DNA of 64,000 nt from assembly GCA_902767775.1 (NCBI GenBank), contig CACXIP010000004.1, positions 62,001 to 126,000 on the forward strand. The letters are read 5' to 3'. Position numbers and translations under genes: made by a program. The notes under the pieces were generated by a model, which ran no database searches, was not told where the DNA came from, and worked only from the letters and a program-made list of their open reading frames with translations. Source of the stretch: an uncultured Prevotellaceae bacterium (lineage in GTDB: Bacteria; Bacteroidota; Bacteroidia; Bacteroidales; Bacteroidaceae). Positions 8,136-16,964 of the stretch are shown here, one piece after another (positions within the stretch are counted from its first letter, which is position 1; every line of letters starts with the position of its first letter).

Positions 8136-9518
8136 ATGATTTTGACAAAACGAATATTTCTACTATCTTTCATCATGTCTGCACCTTTCTTTTTCATTCC
8201 TTTAATGGCTCAGAATGATATAGTGAAGCAGGCTGACGGATATGTGTGGCCTAAGGAGAAAGATGTGCGGGAGAAATTGGCTCAGTGGCAGGACCTCAAA
8301 TTTGGTGTTATCCTCCATTGGGGTATATATTCCGTACCAGGCATTGTAGAGTCGTGGAGCATATGCGATGAGAATTGGATTACACGTGACACTACGAAGA
8401 CATATCAGGAATATATTGATTGGTATGAATCCCTTGCCGACAAGTTCTGCCCACAAGAATTTGATGCCGGGCAGTGGGCAAGGGTATGCCGTGATGCTGG
8501 TATGCGCTACATGGTCTTCACCACCAAGCATCATGATGGTTTCTGTCTTTGGGACAGCAAAGAAACAGATTTCTCCATCGCCAAACACGCTTTTCGCAAT
8601 GACAGTAGGAGAGATGCTTTGAGGCATGTATTTGATGCATTCCGCAAAGAGCAGTTCATGATAGGGGCTTATTTTTCCAAACCCGATTGGCATTCACAGT
8701 TCTACTGGTGGGATGTCTATGCCAAAAAAGGGAGAAATGTCAATTATCCAGTTGACAAACATCCATGGCGGTGGGAACAGTTCAAACAGTTTACACACCG
8801 ACAGTTGCATGAAATACTTTCAGGATATGGCTCCGTCGACATTCTTTGGCTCGATGGGGGCTGGGTGTATCCAGAAAACAAAGGACAAGATATTGATATG
8901 CCTGCCATTGCTGCCATGGGGCGTAGGTGTCAGCCGGGTTTGTTGGTTGTAGACCGCACCATACAGGGACCTTATGAAAATTACCAGACTCCCGAGCAGG
9001 CTATCCCCGACCGTCAGATTTTGCATCCATGGGAGAGTTGCATCACGCTGAGTAACGATTGGGGTTATGTGCCACATCCGCAATGGAAGTCTTCACAGCA
9101 GATTATTGCCAAATTGGTTGAAATAGTGGCCAAAGGTGGCAACATGTTGTTGGGAGTGGGACCAACTCCGGAAGGCCTTATTCCACATGATGCCGTGGAG
9201 CGATTACAGGAGATTGGACGATGGCTCAAGGTCAATGGGAAAGCTATCTATGAGACTGTTACCACTCCTGATTATCATGACGGAGATGTATGGTTCACAA
9301 AATCAAAGGACGGCCGTTCCTTGTTTGCCATTTATGTTCCCACAGATAATACCCGACCTAACACAACCATCACATGGAAAGGTAATGTTCCTTTAAAAGG
9401 TCAGAAAATCCATTTGCTTGCCACAGGGAAGACACTCCGCCACACTGTCAGAGACGGAATTGTTGAGGTGAGGTTGCCTTCTGAGGTTGTTGTCCCTGTG
9501 GCATTTCAAATCAGATAA
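8136..9518 (+). CDS. Secreted alpha-L-fucosidase, GH29
   Basis: A 460-residue glycoside hydrolase of family 29 with an N-terminal signal peptide (hydrophobic to about residue 25, likely cleaved LMA|QND). Family features are LKFGVILHWGIYSVPG, YMVFTTKHHDGFCLW and the nucleophile Asp in DILWLDGGWV. A beta-sandwich-like C-terminal region follows. It hydrolyses terminal alpha-linked fucose in the periplasm or outside. It has its own promoter and lies between glycan biosynthesis genes with no SusC/SusD pair nearby. It may therefore trim or remodel the cell's own polysaccharide, or act on host glycans; the sequence does not decide. The three-subclass split of GH29 specificity was not resolved. Confidence 0.92.
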   Translation: MILTKRIFLLSFIMSAPFFFIPLMAQNDIVKQADGYVWPKEKDVREKLAQWQDLKFGVILHWGIYSVPGIVESWSICDENWITRDTTKTYQEYIDWYESLADKFCPQEFDAGQWARVCRDAGMRYMVFTTKHHDGFCLWDSKETDFSIAKHAFRNDSRRDALRHVFDAFRKEQFMIGAYFSKPDWHSQFYWWDVYAKKGRNVNYPVDKHPWRWEQFKQFTHRQLHEILSGYGSVDILWLDGGWVYPENKGQDIDMPAIAAMGRRCQPGLLVVDRTIQGPYENYQTPEQAIPDRQILHPWESCITLSNDWGYVPHPQWKSSQQIIAKLVEIVAKGGNMLLGVGPTPEGLIPHDAVERLQEIGRWLKVNGKAIYETVTTPDYHDGDVWFTKSKDGRSLFAIYVPTDNTRPNTTITWKGNVPLKGQKIHLLATGKTLRHTVRDGIVEVRLPSEVVVPVAFQIR

Positions 9519-9572
9519 CCTAAATTGAGATTAATTGTTGTGCTGTATTGATTGTTTTAGTTCTGCAAAAAA

Positions 9573-10673
9573 ATGGATAATCTGACACGTGAAAGGTCTC
9601 TTCGCATGCGTGGAGCAGCCATCTTAATGATTGTTCTTCACAACTTTCTCCATATGACTGTTCATGTGAAAGAGAATGAGTTTTTCTTCTCGTCCATCAA
9701 AACAGATATGCTGCTGGATTCATTTTCCTCCTTTTCATCTCCCTTCATTCGGATTTTCTTTTCTTATTTTGGTTGGTACGGAGTGCCCGTCTTTATGTTC
9801 CTCAGTGGCTATGGGCTGGTAATGAAGCATGAGCGTAATTCTTCAGGAGGTAATTCAAGTAAGCAGGGAAGCAGGTTGCAGGTCGTTCCCTATTTGTGGA
9901 AAAATTTCCTGAAATTGTTTGTGCTTTTAGCTCCATGTTTTCTTATTTACATTTTGATTTCAAGACAGCCTGTTTTTAGTGACTTGTCAGTAGCTCAGTT
10001 TACGATGACAATCAATTTGTATCGTCCGAGAATGATTGTTCCAGGGGTTTATTGGTATTTTGGGCTTACGCTTCAGTTTTATATCCTTTATTTGCTTTTT
10101 TATCGTTTCCGAAGTAAGGCGTTTTTAATCACAGTGATATTTTTGATGATGGCGGCCGGTATGGCTGTTGAGTTCCTCGCAGATGACAATACCAATGCGA
10201 TTTTGCGCCATAATTCACCCTTATGGCTGCCTGTCTTTCTTGTTGGTGTGTGGTATGCCAGACAAAAAATGGTGCCAGGATTGGCTTTTTTTAGGAAGCA
10301 TTGGGGGCTGGTTTTGATGGCATTTACAATTCTTTGGGTCTGGAGCACGGTCAGTCCATGGCTTTGGACCTTCAGCCCATTATTTGTGCTGCCTATCTTT
10401 GGACTTATTGGTATTCATTTCTGTGAAGGAATAGGGCTTTCTGGCTTTTGGAGGTATCTCTCATCTTTCTTCTCACGCTGTTTCGCGTATTTAGGAGAAA
10501 TTTCCGCAGCTTTGTTTGTCTGCCATCCTTTGGTTAGGACGTTGCCCATTAGGGAGTATATGGGAGATAGCTTTTTTATAGTGACTTTGACGTATTTCAT
10601 AATTTGTGTCCTTGTTGCGGCTGTTTACAATAAATGCTACAAGATGGTGATGAACAAGTTGCTTTCCAGGTGA
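9573..10673 (+). CDS. Acyltransferase 3 family membrane O-acyltransferase (second copy)
   Basis: A 366-residue multi-helix protein, paralogue of the gene at 3294-4403 with an almost identical N-terminus (MDNLTRERSLRMRGAAI) and conserved blocks such as WYGVPVFMFLSGYGLVMKHE and MIVPGVYWYFGLTLQFY. As an acyltransferase 3 protein it should O-acylate a sugar or lipid-linked glycan using acyl-CoA. It starts 54 nt after the fucosidase stop on the same strand and could be co-transcribed with it; no exact promoter precedes it. It converges with the phosphoethanolamine-transferase-like gene that follows. The pair of copies suggests duplication with divergence of substrate. Confidence 0.85.
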   Translation: MDNLTRERSLRMRGAAILMIVLHNFLHMTVHVKENEFFFSSIKTDMLLDSFSSFSSPFIRIFFSYFGWYGVPVFMFLSGYGLVMKHERNSSGGNSSKQGSRLQVVPYLWKNFLKLFVLLAPCFLIYILISRQPVFSDLSVAQFTMTINLYRPRMIVPGVYWYFGLTLQFYILYLLFYRFRSKAFLITVIFLMMAAGMAVEFLADDNTNAILRHNSPLWLPVFLVGVWYARQKMVPGLAFFRKHWGLVLMAFTILWVWSTVSPWLWTFSPLFVLPIFGLIGIHFCEGIGLSGFWRYLSSFFSRCFAYLGEISAALFVCHPLVRTLPIREYMGDSFFIVTLTYFIICVLVAAVYNKCYKMVMNKLLSR

Positions 10674-10710
10674 GGAGTGTGGCCGCTGGATTTAGTGAAT
10701 AAGTCACAGA

Positions 10711-12537
10711 TTATTGCCATTTGTATAGGTCGTCGAATCGTTTTCCCTGCATCTCTTTGTCATAGTCGAGTTGCCCTTCTATTATCCTTTTCCTGGTTTG
10801 ATATGAGGGATGAAGTACGTCATCCTCTGGTCTGTATAAGTCTGTTTGGATTCCTCCCACATTAAACAATGTGTTGAATAGGATATCGCTCATTAATGGC
10901 TTGTCCTCTGCTTTTTTTATGGCGTCAATAGTTTCTGGATGATTTTGTATAAACGTGTCGGAGCACCAAACCATGAAAGGAACTTGATATTCAAAAAATA
11001 ATTTTTTGTCAAACAGAGGACCATGTTCCCTTCCTATTCTATTGCGGAAGTCAAAAACTTCTTCTCCATGGTCTGACAAATAGAACAGGATGGTATTCTT
11101 GTTCTCAAATAAGTGGATAATCTGATCAATCACATAGTCATTATACAGAGTGGAATTATCATACTCGGCAATCATCTGCTTTTTTTCCTTGTCGAGATAA
11201 TTGGCTTTTTTGCGTATGCTGTCGGCAGTGAAATGGTCGAACAATGGGATATGGGGATAGCGCTTGTGTTGTATGTTATGCTGTCCCATGAGATGGAAGA
11301 TTACCAGATTGTGAGCGGCTTTCATTTTCACCTTCTTTGTGAAATCCTCCACAATTTGTCCATCATACTGATAAGAGGTATCATTGGTGGCAGTATAGGC
11401 AATCTTGTCAAACTCGGGATTATATAGGAAACTGTTGAGTGTAAAAGAATAATCTGCATTGGCATTAAATGTCTTTTGATTATCCCATAAATAGACCCCA
11501 TAGCCAGCACTTTTGAATACTGCAGGGAAAAATGGGGCATCAAACCACTCTTCTCCTTCTCCAATGCTGTTGCAGCATAGCAAGTTTTTCATAACGGTGC
11601 TTGTGGTGTTTGAGGGTGATACCACATCATCAAGAGTGAACAGCCTTCCCTTTTGTTTTTCCGCCATCATGTTAGGAGTAGTCTGGAGAGGATAGCCATA
11701 GAGTTGGGAATGCTGCTTGATATACGATTCCCCAATGACCAACACGATGTTGAGCGAATCATCTGCCTCGCTGTCGATTGTAGCAGTGGCCTGCTCTTTA
11801 GTCACTTTCTTGGCATGGTCCATCTCCCGTTCTACAGATTTCATCATCATTGCCGATGAGTAGAGGCATGAGAATGGGTCTTGTGGCTTAAACATGGAGC
11901 GTATCCTGTCGCCCGATTGGCAAGTGGCCATATAGACGTAAATCTCACAAGCATTGATGGCATAATAGAGGATGGGCAACACAATAATTCCAGCAAAGGT
12001 TTGGACATAAGGTTTCAGCTTGCCATGTCTTTTGACGAAAAGGTTTCTGAACCTCTTTCCTAAATAGCATAATAGGAATGCCACTGCTGCATAACCTCCC
12101 ACATAAAGCAAAGTTTTCAATATGGGAGCAGAGAATACATATTGATTGAGGAACTCTTTGGACTCTCCCCCATTGGTTTCCGCTATCAGCATCAGATAGG
12201 TCGGAGAGATGGGAAAAAGGAAGTTGTCAATAAGGAAGAACTGTACGGCGGCAAAGAAGAAGACGATGAAATAGAGGGGTGCCTTGACATACCAGTGATT
12301 CCATTTGCTGATGATGGCCGCCATAATGTATCCTATTAGGAACCAGATGGCTAATGACATGACCTGTCCCCGCATGTAAACAGGATTGCCGTTGTTGATT
12401 AGTGTGGCCGCTATATTCCGACATGCATCTATCATCCCCAGCAACAGCATCACCACGATGATTACCGGAAAATGACGGCAAACGGGAATGGATATTAACT
12501 TAAAAAATGCGGCAAAAAATGCTATAATTTTCCTCAT
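10711..12537 (-). CDS. Phosphoethanolamine-transferase-like membrane enzyme (second copy)
   Basis: A 608-residue protein with about five membrane helices in the first 200 residues and a periplasmic alkaline-phosphatase-type domain. The metal motif VLVIGES is at 265-271, followed by QLYGYPLQTTPNM. The candidate nucleophile is Thr311 or Thr312 in SPSNTTSTVMKNLL, and YLSDHGEEVFD supplies further metal ligands. It belongs to the same family as the gene at 1278-2924 but is longer and clearly diverged. It is third in the leftward set MBOAT B, SGNH B, transferase (13 nt gap). The likely role is addition of a phospho-alcohol to lipid A or a glycan; the acceptor is unknown. Confidence 0.82.
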   Translation of the reverse strand: MRKIIAFFAAFFKLISIPVCRHFPVIIVVMLLLGMIDACRNIAATLINNGNPVYMRGQVMSLAIWFLIGYIMAAIISKWNHWYVKAPLYFIVFFFAAVQFFLIDNFLFPISPTYLMLIAETNGGESKEFLNQYVFSAPILKTLLYVGGYAAVAFLLCYLGKRFRNLFVKRHGKLKPYVQTFAGIIVLPILYYAINACEIYVYMATCQSGDRIRSMFKPQDPFSCLYSSAMMMKSVEREMDHAKKVTKEQATATIDSEADDSLNIVLVIGESYIKQHSQLYGYPLQTTPNMMAEKQKGRLFTLDDVVSPSNTTSTVMKNLLCCNSIGEGEEWFDAPFFPAVFKSAGYGVYLWDNQKTFNANADYSFTLNSFLYNPEFDKIAYTATNDTSYQYDGQIVEDFTKKVKMKAAHNLVIFHLMGQHNIQHKRYPHIPLFDHFTADSIRKKANYLDKEKKQMIAEYDNSTLYNDYVIDQIIHLFENKNTILFYLSDHGEEVFDFRNRIGREHGPLFDKKLFFEYQVPFMVWCSDTFIQNHPETIDAIKKAEDKPLMSDILFNTLFNVGGIQTDLYRPEDDVLHPSYQTRKRIIEGQLDYDKEMQGKRFDDLYKWQ

Positions 12538-12550
12538 AACAACTCAACAA

Positions 12551-13444
12551 CTATAGTTCAATCTCCCTAAGTTTTATAATCAGGTCACGGGTAAACACAT
12601 CAGCACCACGGGCATTCAGGTGCCTGCCATCCCTATAATATTCGTTATGGCGGACATATTTGGGGTCATTGGAGAAATCAAAAAACAATATATGTTGTTC
12701 CTCACACATCTTGCGGATGGGTGCTGTCATATCTGTATTCATTCCATTCCATATTGGCGAAACGACAAAAATCAACTTTGAACCCTTTGCTTTGTTGATG
12801 AACTTTTGAACAAACTCCAATTTGAGAGAGTCAAATTCATAGTCTTCTGAGAGGGGGGCGACTCTCGTTGTGTCCATTTCCACATCCATGGGCCTGAAAC
12901 CTTTTACACCTGTATCTGTTGAAATGCCAGTAAGGTAAACGAAGATATTCTGTATGCATTTCGTATTATACCTGTAAAGTTGGCTTTTCATCTTGTAGCC
13001 TTCGCTCTTGTCAACCGCCTCGAAAATTTCAGGTATTCCTTCCCTGTCATACCTGGCTTTCAACCATCCAATAAAAGTGCTGTTGTCGTTTTTGAACAAA
13101 TCATATCTGGGCTCAATATCCTGGATGATAATCTTGGGCTGGTGCTTTTCCTCTACCATAGACAGGCGACCATAACTTAATATGATGCCATTGCCCTCAT
13201 CACCACAGTTGTAGCATGTCATGCCGAGGGAGTCCTCCATCATTTGTGCGTTATAATGCTGGATAGCACGTGAGGAGCCAAAGATGAGAATGTCTTCATC
13301 TGCAGAATTGCATATGTGGTTATCACGTCCTTGCCCTCCTGTCTCAATATGGTTGACAACATAATCCATGCATTTTCCAAACACAAAATCACATATTCCA
13401 ATAATGGTGAAAAACAGAATGATTTTTGCTATGAACTTTTTCAT
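12551..13444 (-). CDS. SGNH-type acyl esterase/transferase, partner of MBOAT (module B)
   Basis: A 297-residue protein with an N-terminal signal anchor (about residues 5-22) and an SGNH-like domain. The nucleophile block is ILIFGSSRAIQHYN and the C-terminal block YYRDGRHLNARGA carries the catalytic Asp/His. It is most like the module A protein at 4408, sharing TGGQGRDN shortly after the anchor. It begins 5 nt after the MBOAT B stop. Because the upstream MBOAT gene carries a frameshift, this enzyme may currently lack its acyl donor partner, unless another MBOAT protein can serve it. The start MKKFIAK was chosen at the head of the anchor. Confidence 0.82.
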   Translation of the reverse strand: MKKFIAKIILFFTIIGICDFVFGKCMDYVVNHIETGGQGRDNHICNSADEDILIFGSSRAIQHYNAQMMEDSLGMTCYNCGDEGNGIILSYGRLSMVEEKHQPKIIIQDIEPRYDLFKNDNSTFIGWLKARYDREGIPEIFEAVDKSEGYKMKSQLYRYNTKCIQNIFVYLTGISTDTGVKGFRPMDVEMDTTRVAPLSEDYEFDSLKLEFVQKFINKAKGSKLIFVVSPIWNGMNTDMTAPIRKMCEEQHILFFDFSNDPKYVRHNEYYRDGRHLNARGADVFTRDLIIKLREIEL

Positions 13445-13727
13445 GTGGATTAGAAGTTTGCATAGATAAACTGATCTGAACCAAGCACGCCAATACCGAG
13501 AATGGTGAGTAACAGGAAAATATAGGTACCCCATCTCACGTATACAGATGAACTGTTCATCAACAACAAGCGATTGGGAAAGAACTCATCGCGCAGGTCT
13601 TTGGCAAACAGTATGATAACACCAAAGATGATTAGAGGCGGTGTGGGCAAAGGGGCAATGAAGACAGTCATAGGCTGCGAAGGGTCAAAAATCCTGCCTA
13701 TCACTCTGCATGCATGGGTTAACGTCG

Positions 13728-14078
13728 GCATGCGGAAGAAAATCCAGGCAAAGTTGACAATCAGAAACGTGATGAGAATCTTGACAGTCTTTCCCAACCA
13801 TCCGTATCTGCACTTTTGTTGGCCGAGCATCTTCTCTATGATTTGGCAAACACCATGCATACAACCCCACACTATGAAAGTCCAATTGGCTCCATGCCAG
13901 ATGCCGCTGACAAGGAAAGTGACAAAAATATTCCAATAGTTGCGCACCTTACTGCATCGGCTTCCCCCAAGAGGAATATAGATATAGTCCTTGAGCCATG
14001 TGGAGAGCGAGATATGCCATCGATGCCAGAAATCCGTGACACTCACTGCAAAGTAAGGCCTGCGGAAGTTTTCCGTCA
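13728..14078. repeat. MBOAT shared block, copy B
   Basis: This 351-nt block is near-identical to 5626-5976 and closely similar to the inverted copy at 24358-24708. It covers the catalytic-His region of the MBOAT protein. Confidence 0.8.
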
Positions 14079-14514
14079 GTTCTAAGCCCAGAGTCTTTCC
14101 CACTCCAATAGCTATTAGGGAATAACCTGCGAAATCTGCATATATCTGAATGGTGAATAGAAAACTTGCTATCAAACAAGATAAGCCAGAGTAATGTGTG
14201 TAACCATTCAGCACCATATCTACGTAAAGTGCAGACCGGTCGGCCACCACTACTTTCATAAACATGCCCCAGAGCAGCATCTTCAATCCCTCAACAGCTT
14301 TTACGTAGTCGAAATAGGGCCTGAGGTTTTTCAATTGGGGAATGACCAGTGAGGCTTTGTTGATAGGTCCTGAGAGGATACTTGGAAAAAACGACACAAA
14401 CAGTGCATAGGTGAGGAAGTCGTGCTCTGCTTCCTGTCGCTTGTAATAGACATCCCACAGATAGCCCAATGCCTGAAAGGTATAGAAGGAGATGCCGATG
14501 GGAATTGCCCAGTT

Positions 14515-14529
14515 GAGGCCAGAGGCCAG
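14515..14529. repeat. 7-bp tandem duplication causing frameshift
   Basis: Two adjacent 7-base units (AGGCCAG on the plus strand, 14516-14522 and 14523-14529) are present where the intact MBOAT genes at about 6412 and 23965 have one. The extra unit shifts the frame of the leftward MBOAT gene. Confidence 0.9.
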
Positions 14530-14900
14530 GAAGATGGCCGCTCAGTCCGACTGCCGACAAGGCACCGCTGACAGTTTCATTGATGAAATTGAAGTATTTG
14601 AAAAACGCCAAGGGAAGCAAAGCAAGCAGTACGCCTACTGTCAGTGTCCTTTTCGGATGTTTGGCTTTGACTACGAGAAGAGCAGCAAAGTAGGTCACGG
14701 CTGTTACGGCAAGCAAAACAATCGCGTAGACGGGCTTCCATTGCAGATAAAGCAGATAACTCACAAAGAGAAGATATATATTCCGTAACTTGCCATACTT
14801 TGCTGGGATGGCATAGTAGAGCAGGAAGATGAGCGGGAACAGCACAATAAAGCTGAACGAATTGAATATCATTCTCCGTGGTCTTTGGTGTCGTTGAAAG

Positions 14901-14929
14901 TAATAAAAAAAGGACTTGCACGAAGTCCT
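14901..14929 (-). terminator. Intrinsic terminator of tRNA-Lys
   Basis: On the minus strand a 7-bp stem AGGACTT/AAGTCCT with a 5-nt loop is followed by a run of T (TTTTTTATTA). It lies just past the tRNA 3' end and 28 nt before the MBOAT B start. Confidence 0.8.
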
Positions 14930-14936
14930 CTTTTTG

Positions 14937-15009
14937 TGATCCGTTTGGGGCTCGAACCCAAGACCCCAACATTAAAAGTGTTGTGCTCTACCAACTGAGC
15001 TAACGGATC
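14937..15009 (-). tRNA. tRNA-Lys (anticodon TTT)
   Basis: The minus strand folds into a 73-nt cloverleaf. The acceptor stem is GATCCGT/ACGGATC with discriminator A, followed by a D-arm GCTC..GAGC, an anticodon stem CAACA/TGTTG enclosing the loop CTTTTAA, and a T-arm TTGGG-TTCGAGC-CCCAA. The loop gives anticodon TTT, hence lysine. CCA is not encoded. The tRNA 3' end faces the accessory glycan locus. Confidence 0.95.
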
Positions 15010-15086
15010 TCCGATATTGCTTTTTCAAAAGCGAGTGCAAAGGTAAGGCTTTTTGTATAATCTGCCAAATAATTTGCGGTTTTTTT

Positions 15087-16202
15087 TCATTTTCCGTCAC
15101 TTTCCGCCTTTGAATCTTTTGGGATGTCGGGCGGTTCGTCATCTTTTGTGACATATCGTTGGTAGTAGGCAATGATGATAGTGGTGAGTGGCAGTGCGAT
15201 TATTAAACCGATAAAGCCGAGAAGAGCACCCCAGATGGAGAGTGACAGCAACAATACGGCAGGGTTGAGTCCCATAGCAGTGCCCATAATCCTCGGAGTG
15301 GTAAACATGTCGGTAATCACTTGCACGATGATGAATCCCAGTAATGCCAAACCAAAAATCACCCAGAAATTCTGTCCGGTGTCGGCTGCCTTGAGCATGG
15401 CCAAGAAGGCTGTGGGTATGATGGCGAATGTGTGGAGATAAGGCACCATGTCCATGATGCCTATCAGGATGCCCATGCCGATGGGCATAGGAAGACCGAT
15501 AATCCAGAACCATATGCTGAACATCACGCCCATCCAGAAAGCCACCTGTCCCTGACCGCGTATGTAGTTGTTCAATGCACGTTCCACGTCCAGCATCAAC
15601 TCTTTCCAGAATTGGCGGCTTGACTTTGGAAAAATCCTAATCCAGTTGTTGGTCAGGTATTCGTAGTCGAGCAGGATGAAAAAAGTATATAATAAGGTAA
15701 TGAAAGAGGCAAAGATACTGATGGCTACTGTGGCGGTTTGGCCCACAAAGGTGAACACCTTGGGCAAGGCGCTCTTCACTGCATCGATAAAGTCGCTGCT
15801 GCTTAGGAATTCCGTCACCCGATCACGGTGCTCGTTGAGCCAATCGCGCACCATGGCTGAGAAATCACCTGATGCCGACTGTTGGTTGAGATATTTCATC
15901 ACCAAGGGTCCAAGGCGCTGAAACTGCCCTATCATCGGAGGTATGATGAAGTAGAGGACGACAGCCGCTAAAAATCCAACAAAAATAAAGGTGATAAGGA
16001 TGGATGCGACGCGTGAGGCCACATGTAGCCGGAACTGCACGAATTTCACCACAGGGTAAAGCAGATAGGCTATAAGCCATCCAATAAAGAAAGGAAGCAG
16101 CACGCTGCTGAGTTTGCTGACGAGCAAATAGAGGGCTATCACTGCCAAAGCCATCAGAGCCCAGCGGGCGGCACGGTCGAATGTGATTTTTCCTTCAATC
16201 AT
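15087..16202 (-). CDS. AI-2E family transporter-like permease
   Basis: A 371-residue membrane protein with the layout of the AI-2E exporter family (former UPF0118; PerM/YdiK/TqsA). There are two N-terminal helices, FFIGWLIAYLLYP, then a helix with IPPMIGQF, a soluble loop, and C-terminal helices containing PMPIGMGILIGIMDMVPYLH and PRIMGTAMGLNPAVLLLSLS. Members export small molecules or ions, and most have no assigned substrate. It follows tdk by 11 nt on the same strand and may be co-transcribed. It looks like an ordinary chromosomal gene rather than part of the glycan locus. Confidence 0.88.
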   Translation of the reverse strand: MIEGKITFDRAARWALMALAVIALYLLVSKLSSVLLPFFIGWLIAYLLYPVVKFVQFRLHVASRVASILITFIFVGFLAAVVLYFIIPPMIGQFQRLGPLVMKYLNQQSASGDFSAMVRDWLNEHRDRVTEFLSSSDFIDAVKSALPKVFTFVGQTATVAISIFASFITLLYTFFILLDYEYLTNNWIRIFPKSSRQFWKELMLDVERALNNYIRGQGQVAFWMGVMFSIWFWIIGLPMPIGMGILIGIMDMVPYLHTFAIIPTAFLAMLKAADTGQNFWVIFGLALLGFIIVQVITDMFTTPRIMGTAMGLNPAVLLLSLSIWGALLGFIGLIIALPLTTIIIAYYQRYVTKDDEPPDIPKDSKAESDGK

Positions 16203-16213
16203 GGTGCGGATTT

Positions 16214-16819
16214 TTATTGGGATGCGTCAGAGACCGCTTTACGCTCCTCTTCTGTGGCCTTGATGTAACACTCTCGGCATAAAGGTTCATATTGGGCTTT
16301 CTCACCTAACAATACTCGCTTGTCGTCGTTTACCAAGCGGTGGCTGACATACGCCAAAGCGCCACAGCGCACGCAGATGGCATGCACTTTCGTTACATCA
16401 TCGGCAATTGCACATAGGGCAGGCATCGGACCGAATGGTGTACCCTTAAAGTCCATATCGAGGCCGGCGATGATTACCCTCACCCCCCGGTTGGCGAGTT
16501 CGTTGCACACACTTGGAAGGTCATCGTCGAGAAACTGAGCCTCATCGATGCCTACCACATCTACGTCGGAGGCCAAGAGCAGTATGGATGCAGAGGTGTC
16601 GACAATTGTGCTGCGGATAGCGTTGCGATCATGGCTCACCACCTCTTCCTCAGAATATCGGGTGTCAATAGACGGTTTGAAAATCTCCACACGCTGGCGT
16701 GCGAAGACTGCTCGCTTGATTCTGCGGATGAGTTCCTCGGTTTTGCCGGAGAACATCGACCCGCACACCACTTCAATTCTTCCGGGACGGTGTAGTTCCC
16801 CTGATATGATGTCGGTCAT
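16214..16819 (-). CDS. tdk: Thymidine kinase
   Basis: A 201-residue thymidine kinase of the type II (Tdk/TK1) family, which phosphorylates thymidine to dTMP in the salvage pathway. The P-loop is [16 protein letters not shown] near residues 18-33, the Walker B-like DEAQF follows, and the C-terminal zinc cysteines appear in ICVRCGALA and EPLCRECY. The start [10 protein letters not shown] was chosen because a promoter-like TATTTTTG box lies directly upstream and because a decayed copy of the same 5' end (18969-19047) aligns to this start. It lies between a TupA-type ATP-grasp gene and the AI-2E-family gene. Confidence 0.95.
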   Translation of the reverse strand: MTDIISGELHRPGRIEVVCGSMFSGKTEELIRRIKRAVFARQRVEIFKPSIDTRYSEEEVVSHDRNAIRSTIVDTSASILLLASDVDVVGIDEAQFLDDDLPSVCNELANRGVRVIIAGLDMDFKGTPFGPMPALCAIADDVTKVHAICVRCGALAYVSHRLVNDDKRVLLGEKAQYEPLCRECYIKATEEERKAVSDASQ

Positions 16820-16827
16820 GATGAGTG

Positions 16828-16835
16828 CAAAAATA
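16828..16835 (-). promoter_or_regulatory. -7 box of tdk promoter
   Basis: TATTTTTG on the minus strand, 8 nt before the tdk ATG; a TTGTG lies about 18-19 nt upstream in place of TTTG. The surrounding 42 nt recur with two mismatches at 19051-19092. Confidence 0.5.
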
Positions 16836-16964
16836 CAAAGATTATATGATTTGCACAACTTTCCATGTCTTTTTCTTGTAAAAAGTCCTTCTTATGTTGT
16901 CGCTTCTGCAATAGGTACTTCATATAGGTGGCAAAAAGGAAAAATATGTTTCAGTCCTTTTGTC

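Larger units (their letters stand above)
13450..14872 (-). pseudogene. MBOAT family O-acyltransferase (module B), frameshifted
   Basis: Two overlapping reading frames together make one MBOAT protein. The first runs from 14872 (MIFNSFSFIVLFPLIF) to near residue 118, at GLSGHLPGL. The second continues from NWAIPIGISFYTFQ to the stop at 13450. The break is a 7-bp tandem duplication at 14515-14529; removing one unit restores a 471-residue protein, the same length as module A, with GPINKASL, FWHRWHISL and GIWHGANWTF intact. In the present frame the protein ends early after about 193 residues. It heads a leftward set with SGNH B and a phosphoethanolamine-transferase-like gene. It may be a true pseudogene or a slippage-switchable gene. 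The tRNA-Lys terminator lies only 28 nt upstream. Confidence 0.85.

Noticed and set aside
14937-15009. tRNA-Lys as a proven integration (att) site
   Set aside because: No integrase gene and no direct repeat of the tRNA 3' end was noticed in the window; only position suggests it.
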